A DNA stretch of 64,000 nucleotides, from positions 5,246,438-5,310,437 of the forward strand of contig JARUPZ010000021.1 of the NCBI GenBank assembly GCA_031213475.1. The letters run 5' to 3'. Both the position numbers and the translations under genes were made by a program. Source of the stretch: Nereocystis luetkeana. Its lineage: Eukaryota > Sar > Phaeophyceae > Laminariales > Laminariaceae. The notes under the pieces are model-generated. The model was given only the letters and a program-made list of their open reading frames with translations. It searched no databases and had not been told where the DNA came from. Shown here piece by piece: positions 12,101-22,593 of this stretch; position 1 is the first letter of the stretch, and every line of letters begins with the position of its first letter.

Positions 12101-12926
12101 CGAGCTAAACCTACAGGTGCCCCGGGGTTGACGATTTGTTGAAGCGGCGCACTCCGCAGTTGCATGCATTCCGAGCATGTACCTGCTGCTGGCTTCACGA
12201 ACTAACTACACCAAGAAGTTACAACGAATAATTAACCTGGATTGCCACATACATACATGTATGTAAAGGGGACAGATGATAGTTGCAGACTACTACAGTA
12301 CTAAACATATACCAGGGTATTTTTTATATATACCACTCGTATTCTACCAGGGTACGTGTTTACAGTAAATCAGTAGTAGTAGTAGTAGTAGTAGCCCATT
12401 TCGACGCGTCTCAACCAGGAAGAAGAAGACAAGCAATGATTCCCCCTTCTCGCCATGAAAAGGACGTGCCTTCGAAGGCATGCACCGTAGTGCGGGCGGG
12501 GCGCGAGGAGGGGGCCTGATATCCCTCGGGTCTGAATGAATGCTAAAGGGAGGGAGGGAGGGAGGCGGAGAAAGTAGCGCACACACGTTACGAAGAACAG
12601 AAAAATGGAACTAATCCAAGCACTATCAATATTAAAGCCGGTAGTTACGAGTGCTCGTAGCGTGGCTGTAGAGCGCGGAACATAATAGGTACATATTATG
12701 AAGAAGAAAAAACAGAAGCTGTAAGATCGAACATTTGCTACATACGAGTACATGTATCTGACACGCCGTTTGATTATTATTCGTGGCCCACACGCTCAAC
12801 CGCTACGATACACATCTCACGGCAACCGCCACCTACCTGGACCGTGATAGCGCTGGCCTTGACAGCGGGAGAAGCGAGACCCGCAACCAGGAGACCGAAA
12901 GCAGCAGCGCAGAAAGAGGTCTTCAT
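7373..12926 (-). CDS. Germin-like secreted cupin protein, copy A (4 exons)
   Basis: Exons read 12926-12837, 10208-10005, 8257-8015 and 7519-7373, giving 227 residues. All donors are GT, all acceptors are CAG or AG, and all introns are phase 0. Residues 1-30 form a signal peptide beginning MKTSFCAAAFGLLVAGLASP. Germin box 1 is LPHIHPRATE (His91, His93, Glu98). Box 2 is GDVAFFPQGLIHYQQN, matching G(X)5PXG(X)2H(X)3N exactly, with His140 as the fourth metal ligand. A C-terminal helix-like segment carries CLQRC, and the tail is acidic. Germins are extracellular Mn-binding beta-barrels, some with oxalate oxidase or superoxide dismutase activity; the substrate cannot be read from this sequence. Introns are 2.6, 1.7 and 0.5 kb and hold MITEs. 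Codon use and reading frame look intact. The start is the only ATG leading into the signal peptide and is conserved in all paralogues. Confidence 0.92.
7638..7746. mobile_element. MITE-1 copy in intron 3 of gene A
   Basis: TTACGGGGGACC-type terminal inverted repeats, flanked by TA at 7636-7637 and 7747-7748. It is non-coding and occupies about a fifth of this short intron. Confidence 0.85.
8968..9074. mobile_element. MITE-1 copy in intron 2 of gene A (diverged)
   Basis: The left end reads TTACGAGGGGGTC and the right end CCCCCCGTGA, with TA on each side. It is more diverged than the 56.6-kb copy, suggesting an older insertion. Confidence 0.75.
9136..9177. repeat. CAA trinucleotide microsatellite
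   Basis: About 13 CAA units in intron 2 of gene A. Confidence 0.95.
9256..9464. repeat. Three tandem units of about 70 bp in intron 2 of gene A
   Basis: Units at 9256-9327, 9328-9394 and 9395-9464 each run GCCATCCGRCACAGTTTTGG, TTTAGTGAAAYAAACAAAA and CAACAGC(TAGC)TGCGA. They differ by a 4-bp TAGC presence/absence and a few substitutions. Confidence 0.9.
10258..10348. mobile_element. Degenerate TTAA-type MITE (MITE-2) remnant
   Basis: The left part resembles ACCCTTTGAGGACGGAGGTC and the right part contains AACGGGACTGCAGTTCTGCG. These are the two arms of the family seen intact at 11597, 14303 and 37521. Pairing and target site are eroded. It lies in intron 1 of gene A. Confidence 0.4.
11597..11696. 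mobile_element. MITE-2 copy (TTAA target, piggyBac-like) in intron 1 of gene A
   Basis: A 100-bp hairpin bounded by TTAA on both sides (11593-11596 and 11697-11700). The arms begin CCCTTTTAGGACCGCAGTC and close with the complementary AGGAGTTCTAAAAGGG. TTAA target duplication with CCC...GGG termini is diagnostic of piggyBac-superfamily transposition. No coding capacity. Confidence 0.85.
12370..12394. repeat. TAG trinucleotide microsatellite
   Basis: About eight TAG units in intron 1 of gene A. A TTG run of similar length lies at 11874-11896. Confidence 0.9.
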
Positions 12927-13250
12927 CGTTGTTGTAGTCCTGTTTTCAGCTCTCTTGATCTCACTCTGCCTATCCGAAGATTTTACACTCACTCACTCCT
13001 CTCGCAGAAGGAGCCGGAAGGAGATGGGTGCAGTTTGTTATCTTTTGCCCGATGCTACAGCAAGCGATTTTCCCGTTGCTAAAATGTACTCGAACCTTGA
13101 ACTGGCTAGAAAGGGCGAGAGGTGGTGGTTGTGGCTGTGTGGGTCGTAGGAGTTGTGAAGCCTAGGTGTGTGTGTGGGGGGGGTGAGAATTGGCGCGCTT
13201 TGCGATAATATTTGTACCTTATAGCAAAGCAGGGGGATCATGGGATCATT

Positions 13251-13318
13251 CGCGGTTGATCGGCTCGATGTACCACGGCCACTCCCGTGATACCTGCAGC
13301 AAGAGCTGTTTAAAAATC
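13251..13318 (-). promoter_or_regulatory. Putative core promoter and conserved leader block of gene A
   Basis: On the minus strand, TTTTTAAA (about 13309-13318) is followed some 43 bp downstream by GCCGATCAACCGCGA (13251-13266), about 325 bp before the ATG. The same pair of elements, in the same order, precedes genes B, C and D. I infer a TATA-like element and a start-site-proximal motif; transcription start is not known. Confidence 0.45.
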
Positions 13319-14119
13319 CATGTTTTTCCAGGGAGGTCTAATAAATCGGCATGGCACCTGGTGTAATAGACACAGCAAGCAGCACGTATATACCTGGTAT
13401 ATATACGTATGGTCTGTTGGTTTCTATCCGGCTGGTTTGGGTCCGAAAACGGCAACCTCGGCTGATTCTGGTATTTATGAAGGATCGTGCAAACAAACGG
13501 TGTCCAGTCTCCACGGAACATATTGTGACGAGGTCTTCAAGTGTACATAGCCCTCACGGTCTTAACACTCACACCACTTCAAAACTTCAAAACTTCAAAA
13601 CTTCGAAATAGAGGGCGTGGTCGGCCGTTGATACTTAACTGTAAGCATAATAAATATAATATTACCGTACGGGGCAATGTCTACCCGTCGGACCTTCTTC
13701 CCGCATAAATATTTATACGTTACTCTGTCGCAAAAAATAAGAACCTTTTGTACTCTAATACATCATGTGAACGTTCGTTTTCTTTAGGGACAAGCGTGGC
13801 TTTTAAGAACGAGGCACGATTGCCCCACCCGCAGCATCAAGTTGTCGCAAGATAGGTTTACGATAATATTACCTGTGGTGGGGTGCTGTTGCTCAATGTA
13901 CGCTTCCAGTTACGCAGAAGAAGACAGAAAGGGGAGGGCCGTTTCCCAGCCCAGCCCCGCTTCTTCGTCCTGAGCGCCCCCCCTTCCCGCTTGTATTAAT
14001 TTCCACCCGACATAATATCTATTTCCCCACACTGCCTTCCTCGAAGTTGGAAACCGATCACCCCCCCCCCCCCCCCCCTCCCCGTCCCCTCCATACCACC
14101 CTTCACACACGTTGGGCAG
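13319..14119. other. No gene recognised
   Basis: Intergenic. It holds a short CTTCAAAA repeat (13578-13603) and a poly-C tract further downstream near 14060. Confidence 0.4.
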
Positions 14120-14280
14120 GTAGATCGCAGTCTACGGTAGATCATCTGGATCTTGAAAAAAAAGGAACAGCCGTTTTAAGATATTACGCGGGATCTGCAA
14201 GGTGCGTATTATATCCTACCCAGGAAACAGGTCTTATTAGATTGCGCAGGTTATACGGCTCCCACACTGCGACGAGATGA
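14120..14280. repeat. GATC-rich dispersed repeat, copy 2
   Basis: Contains TAGATCGCAGTCTACGGTAG, GATCTGGATCTTG, GCGGGATCTGCAAGG and TACGGCTCCCACACTGCGAC, in the same order as the other copies of this repeat. Confidence 0.5.
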
Positions 14281-14302
14281 GTTAAATCCTACAGGCTATT
14301 AA

Positions 14303-14396
14303 CCCCTTTAGAACCGCAGTCCCGTTTTGGGGACAATTCACGTAAATTATACGGTAAGTAATTTGTCCCCAAAACGGGACTGCGGTCCTAAAAGGG
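14303..14396. mobile_element. MITE-2 copy (TTAA target)
   Basis: A 94-bp hairpin with TTAA at 14299-14302 and 14397-14400. The arms share CCCTTTAGAACCGCAGTCCC and its complement almost perfectly, so this looks like a recent copy. Confidence 0.88.
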
Positions 14397-14489
14397 TTAA
14401 TAGGGCTATTTCTATTGGCGTGTGGCGCAATTCGACCTGGCGGCTGGCGCTGGTAGTGACTAAGCAGAGGGCTTGTTCTTGGGCCGTTG

Positions 14490-14582
14490 GTGCGCGCCGG
14501 GCCGGGCCGGCCCGGGTCGGGTCGGGTTGACTTGAAAAGTGTGACGGGGCAGGCCAGGCCGGGCCGGGCCGGGCCGGGCCGA
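14490..14582. repeat. GGGCC pentanucleotide repeat
   Basis: GCCGGGCCGGGCC-type repeats are split by a short unique spacer at about 14528-14552. Strong G/C content and pairing potential; non-coding. Confidence 0.85.
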
Positions 14583-14823
14583 GAATCCTAGAAATATGAT
14601 GTGTAGTGGGTGGTGACACAGGCGCTGACCCATGGCTTCCTCGATAGAGCAGACTGAGGTGCTTGTTGCGGGTGGCGGCCTTTGGATTCACGTTAACTCA
14701 AGAGGTAGTATTTATTAATAGCATATTTGACTTCAGTGTGAATTTCTCAAGTTGATTTTATCTAGAAGAGACGACATCCATAGAATCCCGTTTATTTGTG
14801 TCTTTATGGCCAGTTAGTTCCTA

Positions 14824-15624
14824 TGCAGTCGGAAACATGGATTCAAAAGGCCGGTTTCCGATCGCAGACGAAAATCGGCTTTCCTAAAAAATTGAAAAAG
14901 CGCCTTTTCAATCCAAGAGTTTTCGATGATTTTTTTCAACTGGGATTTTCGATCCAATACGCCAGTCGGATTCGTGTTTCGAAAAAGTTTGAAAGCCTCG
15001 CAGCACTACTACGAGTATTACACACTCACGCCCCATGTTGCAACAGCGCGACACACGACACGACCCCACTCTACACCTTCGGCGACACTGCCTCGGCTGC
15101 TGTCACTCCTGCTGCTGCTCGCCGCGAGTCAGCATGATGAATGATACATCCTTATCTACACCCGCCAGCAGCACGTGTCAGCACCCGATGCCCGCAGTTC
15201 GCGGTATCGATGACATTTTTCCAACCGCTACGCTGGATGTAGCTTTGGCGGCTCTCGAAGAAGTCCGGCTCCTCGATGGCCTCGAGGACGAGAGGGAGGA
15301 GAACCCCCCGCGTGTGAAGCTCACACGCTGCTCGAGGAAAAAGCGAGGCATCAACATGTATGTGCGGTTGGCTGCCGCTGCTGGGAGGAGATGAAGACCT
15401 CTCTGACCCCACGAACAGTACGGCTATTCTAAGCAGTTTCGAACCGACTTCCGCCTATCTTCCGCTTTTTTATTGGAGCTCGTCAAGATAGAACGCCTCT
15501 CTCTAAAAACACGAAAACCGTATATTTGATCCAACCGACGATAAGAAGGGGTAGCGATTCACCATCCAGTCGGAAAAAATAACCGATCGGAAACCGGACT
15601 TTTCAATCCACGTTTCCGACTGCA
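14824..15624. mobile_element. 0.8-kb TIR DNA element with TA target site
   Basis: The left terminus TGCAGTCGGAAACATGGATT and the right terminus (inverted) TGCAGTCGGAAACGTGGATT continue in parallel for about 42 bp. TA lies immediately outside each end. The interior has one plus-strand frame (15035-15394, 119 codons) with a charged stretch but no transposase motif I can recognise, so it is probably non-autonomous. The TA site and length suit a Tc1/mariner-like family; the terminus sequence alone does not settle it. Confidence 0.75.
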
Positions 15625-15892
15625 TAATAATAGTTGGCCTTTATTTACGATATACCAGGTAAATCGTTTGTGCGCCCTTAGGCCATACGTCTAAACTTGG
15701 GATATGCTCATCTCTTTTGAAAAAAAAAACAAACCTAAAACTGACATGGAATAAATAAATATGTGTTCTGGGTGAGGCATACCGATCCGCACGTAAGTGA
15801 AGCAGCCGCATAACCTTCAGGCGCACCTCTACCGTATCATAGGACGCACATCCCAACGTACAGCTGCAGCTCCAACTCAACCAATAGTTCCG

Positions 15893-16208
15893 GATGAGGC
15901 TTAGATTGGGTAGGCGATTGGTTAACCTTTTTACCTTTAGCCCCCAACGGGCTTATACGTACCTCCACAAATGGCGTCGTCGGCAGGACATGGGTCGTTG
16001 GCCGTGAGTTCGAAGCTCACAATCGCTTTTAAAGGAAAGAAAAGTGAGTTTCCTCATGTCAAGAATCTGAAAAATGCTTTTGGATCCCCAGAAATTGGAA
16101 CCGTATGTGGTGGCGCGTCGACCCGTAAAGTCCGGCCCGTTCCAGGGGGGGAGAGTGTTATGAGGCTTAGATTGGGTAGACGATTGATTAACCCTTTACC
16201 TGTAGCCT
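15893..16208 (+). mobile_element. Remnant of a Ty1/copia-like LTR retrotransposon (fossil)
   Basis: Two direct repeats sharing TGAGGCTTAGATTGGGTAG lie at 15895-15945 and 16160-16208. The first is followed by a short frame (from 15971) that reads like the start of a copia-type gag. A purine-rich tract (16144-16155) directly precedes the second. Nearly all of the internal region is absent. The element is broken and old, and the family assignment rests on layout more than on sequence. Confidence 0.35.
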
Positions 16209-18120
16209 AACGCACTAAGACCTTAACATACGTAGATAGGTGGAGGATGGCTTTGAGGAAAGGCTGGACTCGGGTGGCTGTGGGCTTCCACTGGTATGCG
16301 CCACACGTGCATCATGCTGGGACCTTCATGATGCCTTTTAGGAGTGAACGAATGCACTCTCGGAGGAATCCTAAAAAACCCCAAGGAATCCCGTGGGAAT
16401 TACGTGAACGGCTTTCGCGGGAATTTCTCGATACTTTAATGGAACCTGCCCATGAGTGGGGTGGCATGAGTGGGGTGGGTATACACTGTAGTTCGGCTGA
16501 TGATGATGCCCGAAAATCAATACTTTAATCAAGTGATCTTTGATGCCCTCTTTATCATAGCAACTTAAGAGTTGAGCAGCCGCAACTCCATTGATTTACT
16601 TTTGTCCTCCCACCCACACATTCAAAACGCATGCACGCTTCTCCCTACTCCTGCATGCATGCCCCGCCCCTTCTTCTTCATCGCAGGTTGGCACGGTGTA
16701 TAGCACAACCTGTACTTCCGCCTTCCTTGTCGTCGTGTCCACAACGATTCGCGGCCGCGCTCTGTGCAGAAGAGCGGTTGCTACCTTTAATCTCTGCCGA
16801 GATTGTCTCGTTCATCCTCGCTCCGATACCCACTATCCTTTTTGGAGACCGGCCAGGGGGGTTTCACTGAAACCCAGTGAATGATTTTTGCAAAACACGC
16901 GAAATCGAAAAAAAAAATCGTCCAGAAATCTCTCCCCACTGTTTTTTTTTTTTTTTTTTCACATAGATTGATACACGTTTTGACCCTTTTCTGTGTCACT
17001 GCTGTTATTCTTGCTGGCCTAGACTAAACTGTGGGGATTTTACGTGTGCTTTTGCCGTTCCCGATCAATTCCAAGCAACTTGTCTTACAACGTTCCATTA
17101 GCATCAATGTTTGTTGTGTTGTTCGTGTTGGTTGTTGTTGACCTCCGAGTGAGTGTGGTGGTAATATTTCGTGTCTGTTTTAGCCCCACATTTACTTTCA
17201 AGTGTTCTTTTACTCATAATGCGGGAGCAGTTCCGGCGGGGTTGCTACCAAAGCGAGGGGGATCAGGAGCGTGGCGTGTGCTTCCCAATTGGTCAAGCTC
17301 AACACATACAGCTTACATGTCCGAAAGGAGAACCACCAACACAGTAGCTTCCTGCAGCTAGGAGTTTGATCACCTCGAGGCATCTGACTCACGGCCCTTC
17401 ATTCCCACCCTTCTCATATCGCACAATACTCAAATTATTTCGGCTGGTAGCGTTATTTATACACTTCGTACTCCAACATCGTGTACTCCTGAGGCTGGAG
17501 AATGTCAAAACATGGCTCGCGGATTTCGATTCTAGGCGATGGTCAAAGCTTTGCACACAGGCCTAAAAAAACACGAAACGTTCACGGCAGTCATACACAA
17601 TGGCCTTGGCCGCTCGCACTTTCTACTGCTGTCAAGGTACCGTATGGAAAGATTCTCAGAGATTGCCTTCTCGGGTCAACCATTCCATGCCATGCGTGAT
17701 CTGGTTGCATCAACTACTCATAGCGCAACTTCGAGCTAAAACTAAGGAAGCAATAATAGAGAATAAACAGGAATCTCATTGGGTCCAGGCCTCTGGCGGC
17801 ACGAAATATCATTTGCATTTCAACCGAAGCATTCTTTGGTCGAGAAATAAATGGAAACACGCGGATGGGGGGGGGAATGGAGATCCCCTGCCCCTAAGAC
17901 AATAATATATATATATATACATGTTGCCCTTTTATGCCTTCAAACATGCTTTCTGCCGCATGCATACCAGGTATATCATGGTATCGCCCTTAAAGCACCC
18001 CTGCCGGTTCTCAGCTCCCCAAAAACATGTCATCAGTTTGTTTCTCTGGCCTGTTCATTCCATTTTTTTTTCCAGGCTCCCACTTTCGCTTCACAACTAC
18101 TTCCTTTAACTTATCCCCTA
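16209..18120. other. No gene recognised
   Basis: Several frames of 60-105 codons are present (for example 16247-16528 on the plus strand, 93 codons), but none shows a family motif, splice partner or neighbour support. A poly-T run lies at 16942-16959. Confidence 0.4.
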
Positions 18121-18140
18121 GTATGTATATATACGTACTA

Positions 18141-18208
18141 TATACACTGAGTATATATTTATATATATATATTTATATATATATATAAATATATATGTAT
18201 ATATACAT
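18141..18208. repeat. AT-rich palindromic microsatellite
   Basis: TATATATTTATATATATAT-type sequence, able to fold on itself. It directly precedes the minisatellite at 18236. Confidence 0.9.
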
Positions 18209-18235
18209 ATGGGCGCTCCGTGACATTCCATGTTG

Positions 18236-19450
18236 AAATGAAATGCAAGCACAACAACAAGGAAAACTTCACGAAAACACAATGAACGTCCACGAAAGCA
18301 CTATCGCAGCTAACAAAAGCCCCATCAAAGCACTGTGAGGCACTGCTGTATAGCACAACATGAAACCCCCTAATGTAAGCACTATGCAAGCCTCATGAAA
18401 CACGACGAAACCCCAGTAAACGTCCTTGCAAGCACTATGGCTATGGCAGTCCAACACAGCCCCATGAGCGCCCCGTGAAAGGGCCATGAGGGCACCATGA
18501 AAACACAATCAATTCGCGTAGACCCCTCATTGACAGTCTCACGGAACCACCATAAAAAGTGTATCCACATCCGCTGTCGTGAAGGTACCGTCAAAGCCCT
18601 GCGAAAGCACCGTGAAAGCACCATGCCAGCTCGTACACCTCCTCCAAGAACGTACCATGCAAGCCCGTGCACCTCTATGAAAGCATCAGAGACACTCTGT
18701 AAAAGCCCCTATACCTCCACGCGAGTATCATCGACGCCCATTAAAGTATCACGAAAGCCCCACGAAATATCTCGCGAAAGAACCCCGCGACACCGCACAC
18801 GTGTCCATGTGCGCACCACGAAAGCCCCACTGGAGCGCTCACACACCACCGCAAAACTACTAGTATCAAGGCGGCATCATTTCTTCAGGAAAGCACACAC
18901 ACCTATACGCCCGAACTCACTGTGCATGAAAGCACTATCGGGCTATGTAGGGAAGAGGGGGGGGGGGGGTGGGCGGGCTTCGAGGCCGTTACGTTTCTGG
19001 CTGGCGGGACTCCCTCCACCCAACAGAGGGAGCACTTCCCAAACACCTAATTTGCGAATCCTTGCAATCCCATGCATATTGTTTTGCTCAAGTATCTCCG
19101 TTGCTTGCAGGGTGCGCGGACAGTCGTTCTCAAATAACATCGGTCCTGGGCGAGGTTCAGAGTTCCTTCCTGCAGGGACTCTGTGATTTTGTTTGCCCCG
19201 CTCTACCGCAGCATGTCCCCCATAAAACCATACACCGCCCACGAAGGCACCGTATAAACCCCCATGGAAGCACCATTAGAGCTTGTGAGAGCCCCGCGAA
19301 AGTACCACGAAAGCAAAATGCGCCCGGAGAAAAGTTTTAGGAAAACCCCATACACGCGCAAACACCTCTCCACGAAAGCAGCACGGAAGCCCGTGAAGAA
19401 GGCCCGTGAAAGACCCGCGAAAGCGCGTGCACCTTCAAACCTCCATGAAC
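18236..19450. repeat. Degenerate GAAAGC minisatellite of about 1.2 kb, interrupted once
   Basis: Short units of roughly 12-16 bp on the theme CACGAAAGCACCATG / ACGAAAGCCCCACG fill 18236-18950 and resume at 19205-19450. The 250 bp between them (about 18951-19204) is unrelated sequence with a G-rich start. The plus-strand frame 18497-19186 (229 codons) exists because the repeat lacks stops in one frame, and is not a credible gene. Confidence 0.75.
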
Positions 19451-19696
19451 GCACCTTGTAGCCAGCATGATCAACTGACGGGTGGCACGGTAGGGGGAGC
19501 CTTGATGTTTTCGGAAGGCTCTCCTCGCTGTGGGAGTCTCCATACCTACACAACCACAAGATAGACACTGCAGGCTACACGGTATGCCTCATACGCATCA
19601 CAGCAGTACCGGCTCTCTCGACAGGAGCCTGAACTCGGGCTCACGGGCTCACAGGCTGATTTTCCTTTTCTGGGCTTGCGCGAAAGCATACTTTCT

Positions 19697-20165
19697 CATG
19701 TTGCGCTTCGTCATTTTGGCCCCCGAGAAGACGGTTTCCCTAGCCGTGCAGAATAGATAGGCGCCTCGGCCCCGGACCAGCCGCCAGGTACCTGGTTCGG
19801 GTAGGGGTTAGTGCCACATTGACGACCCCCCAAAAGGGTGAAAATTGGCGTGAAAATAATCGAGCATGCCTGGAGGTCGTTGTCCGAAAGTATGACACGC
19901 AGGCATCTTCAAAGGGGACTATTACAGGTGACGAGAACGTTAGTCGTGCCCTAATCGAATAGCGCACACGTCATTGCTGCGAACTTGTCGGTTCGGCAGA
20001 TGAAGCGATAACTGAACTTCCTCGAAGCTTAAGCACTGGCTATGCTGAGAGCTATCTTAGTGAAGGTACACCTTCTCTTGTTGCGCTTCGTCGTTTTGGT
20101 CCTCGAGAAGACGGTTTCCCTAGACGTGCAGAATAGATAGGTGCCCCGGCTCCAGACCAGCCTCT
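19697..20165. repeat. Direct repeat pair of about 85 bp, 380 bp apart
   Basis: 19697-19782 and 20077-20162 share TTGCGCTTCGTCRTTTTGG, GAGAAGACGGTTTCCCTAG and GTGCAGAATAGATAGG. The interval between them is unrelated. Confidence 0.8.
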
Positions 20166-21280
20166 TTGCGTGACTTTCTTATGAGCGGGACGGCACGTGT
20201 CGTTGGCTAGGCTATCCAACGATATGGGGCAGCTCCCAACGATATTGGATAGCTGCGCAATCACCTCAGAGGGGTGGTGCCTTATATCCGGGCAGCTCCT
20301 CAGTCGAGGACTCCCGTTCTCAGTGATGTGTGTTTGGGCCCAAAATCTCGACGCCCGCAGCCGAAGCACGGCTCGACTGTATTCGCAAGATATCAAACCT
20401 CGGTTGGTGTGTCTTATTCATGTGGTTGGGGAGATTGCACGGCAAGATTGGCTTAACATCAAGGTCATGGCATTGGTACCGCCAGGGCATGCACGCATAT
20501 ATATTCAGTTATACATGCGGCACGGTGCGTGCTGCCGCCGTTCGCTCATTGTGTCGCATGAATCAAAGGTCGCCGACATCGCGGTGGAGTGTTCCGTTTT
20601 GATTGATATTGTGGGATGAACAGCGTTGGCCATTCGGTGCTGCACCAAAGCTCTTTCACGCCCACTACGAAGTACAGGGGGGGAGGGGGGGGGGGTGCAC
20701 ACTAGATACTCATCATCATTGATACCTACCCATGGCTCACAACGCAACAAGAATGCCAGAAGGGGACGGAAACCCATCCATATGAATGAATACCCGTGAT
20801 TCACAACACATCACTCAAAAACTTTAAACGCTGGAAGAGCCGTTGTCCTGGCGTTGGCGACAAACTGCTCGGCCGGAGGGAGCTACTATTCCTTCTGGCC
20901 ACGCATACAGCCAATATTCCGAATGGTAATGTTTTCATCATTCTAAACGTGCGATTACTGCAGGCAACATCAAGCGGCCGTCATAATAAGGAGGCAGACG
21001 CCACCGGCAGATGCCTGCTGCAGCACCTCCATTGATGACGATACTACGGCACCCGCCACACGGAGCGTTCAGCGCGCGGGCGGTTGGAGTAGGAAAATAC
21101 TGATAAAATATGTGCGAAGAGTGCACCTTCAGAAGGAATGACTCGATGCCACGCGCGTGGCCCTGTGGCTGTACTCACCGCCGCACCCTCGCCGCACCCT
21201 CGCTCTACCCGCCACGCTGTTTGACAACGCCGCCCTTCAAATTTGATTGGTCGCGCATTTATGAGTCCCAAAAGAGCCAA

Positions 21281-21500
21281 CATCACGCGTGCTATATACT
21301 ACGTACGGTTACGCAGGGTTTAACCTGATCAGCATTTTGAGGCGGCCCCTCACTTCGAAGAGATATAATTTACGCACCAGCAGTACCTCTCACACATCAC
21401 GCTTGCTACATACCACGTACGGTTGAGCGGGGTTGAACCTGATCAATTTTTTGAGGCAGCTCCTCACTTCTTATATATACGTACCAGTACCTCACCCAAA
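21281..21500. repeat. Tandem duplication of about 112 bp
   Basis: Both halves read CATCACGCKTGCTA, ACGTACGGTT, TGATCA and TTGAGGCRGCYCCTCACTTC in order. Confidence 0.8.
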
Positions 21501-21690
21501 AACAACTCCTTTTCGGAGATGAAACCAAAAACCGACCCCGATCCCCCCCCCCCCGGAAGACCAATTCTAGGTATAATCCATAATAATGCCGCAAAAATTC
21601 AGCAACTTTGTCTTCCTACGATATTGGGTAGTTCTTCCATCGGGGGTCCACTTAAGCCCCCCCTATCGCAGAACGCCTCTATTGCAGGAG
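21443..21690 (-). mobile_element. TIR-3 family element, diverged copy
   Basis: Ends with CCCTATCGCAGAACGCCTC and begins near TTGAGGCAGCTCCTCAC. The interior order matches the copies at 34029 and 38533. The left inverted repeat is eroded and a poly-C run has expanded inside. Confidence 0.45.
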
Positions 21691-22593
21691 CTACGTGCAT
21701 CATGACACGGTAGGGGGGGGGGGGGGGGGGGGGCTCACCGTTTCTCGGGTGCCTCGTATGAGGAGCTCGCTGCGTATACCACCGCCCAAAACAAAATGAT
21801 TATTCGAGAAATACTGTTTGTACGCGCGCAAATCCGGAACAACAAAAGGTATTAGTGTTTGTTTCTTGGGATACTCCCGTAGATCCGCTGAGCTAGCAGC
21901 CAGCGCCGACTGTGATGCTTCTAGCTCTTTCAGTAGTGCCCCATGCAGTTCGGCATCGCTGGGTAGGCTGCTGTTGCTGTAGCCGCCACACCGGGCATTC
22001 ATCACGACAGTATGTAGGCTGCTGCAACCTACCTGGTACTTCTTAACACTCAAAAACATTTTTTAAGCTCTTGTAGCCTATTTCTCAACACCCCCCCCCG
22101 AATGGAAGTCGCGCCTGCAAATACTGCCCCAACTCTTGAAAATGACTGTACGCGCAACCCGAACACCAATCCCGATGGCTCGGCTATATATACGTCGCAA
22201 GCCCAAATCATACCAGGTATGTTCTTAGCGGGTTTGAAAAGATATTTAGCAGGTTCTCAGCTGAAATCCGCCGTCAGTCAGAGAATGTTTGGGCTCCAAC
22301 GTAGAACCGGCATGGCCCAGTAAAGCGTGGCCCTAGTAAAGCGAGAACATCCCACCGAGAACTTCAGGAGTTATCTACAAATACGCCGTATTTAGGTCTC
22401 GAACAATGCTACAATAAATGGGACTACAACGAACGGTAATTTACAATACAAGAAGGATCGTAAAAGCTATTTCACAATGCCGCTGGGAAAACAAAGATAT
22501 TGATCAGGCCGTTTCCCTCAATCGAGGAACTGCGTCAGACAAAGTACACTCTCTACTGTAGTCACAACCGTAGTCAGCATGGCCCTGCGTGCA

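Larger units (their letters stand above)
20580..22593 (-). other. 3' flank of gene B, homologous to the 3' flank of gene C
   Basis: Blocks at 20720-20850, 20955-21040, 22005-22190 and 22500-22593 match 33450-33570, 33650-33715, 33850-33990 and 34555-34670 in the same order. Shared landmarks include GGTAGGCTGYTGCAACCTAC-like sequence, CTTCTCAACACCCCCCC and GGCCCTGCGTGCATCAATAC. This shows that the duplication that made B and C extended beyond the genes. No coding sequence was found. Confidence 0.65.

Noticed and set aside
18497-19186. 229-codon plus-strand frame
   Set aside because: Produced by a stop-poor minisatellite and continuing into the unrelated insert with no motif.
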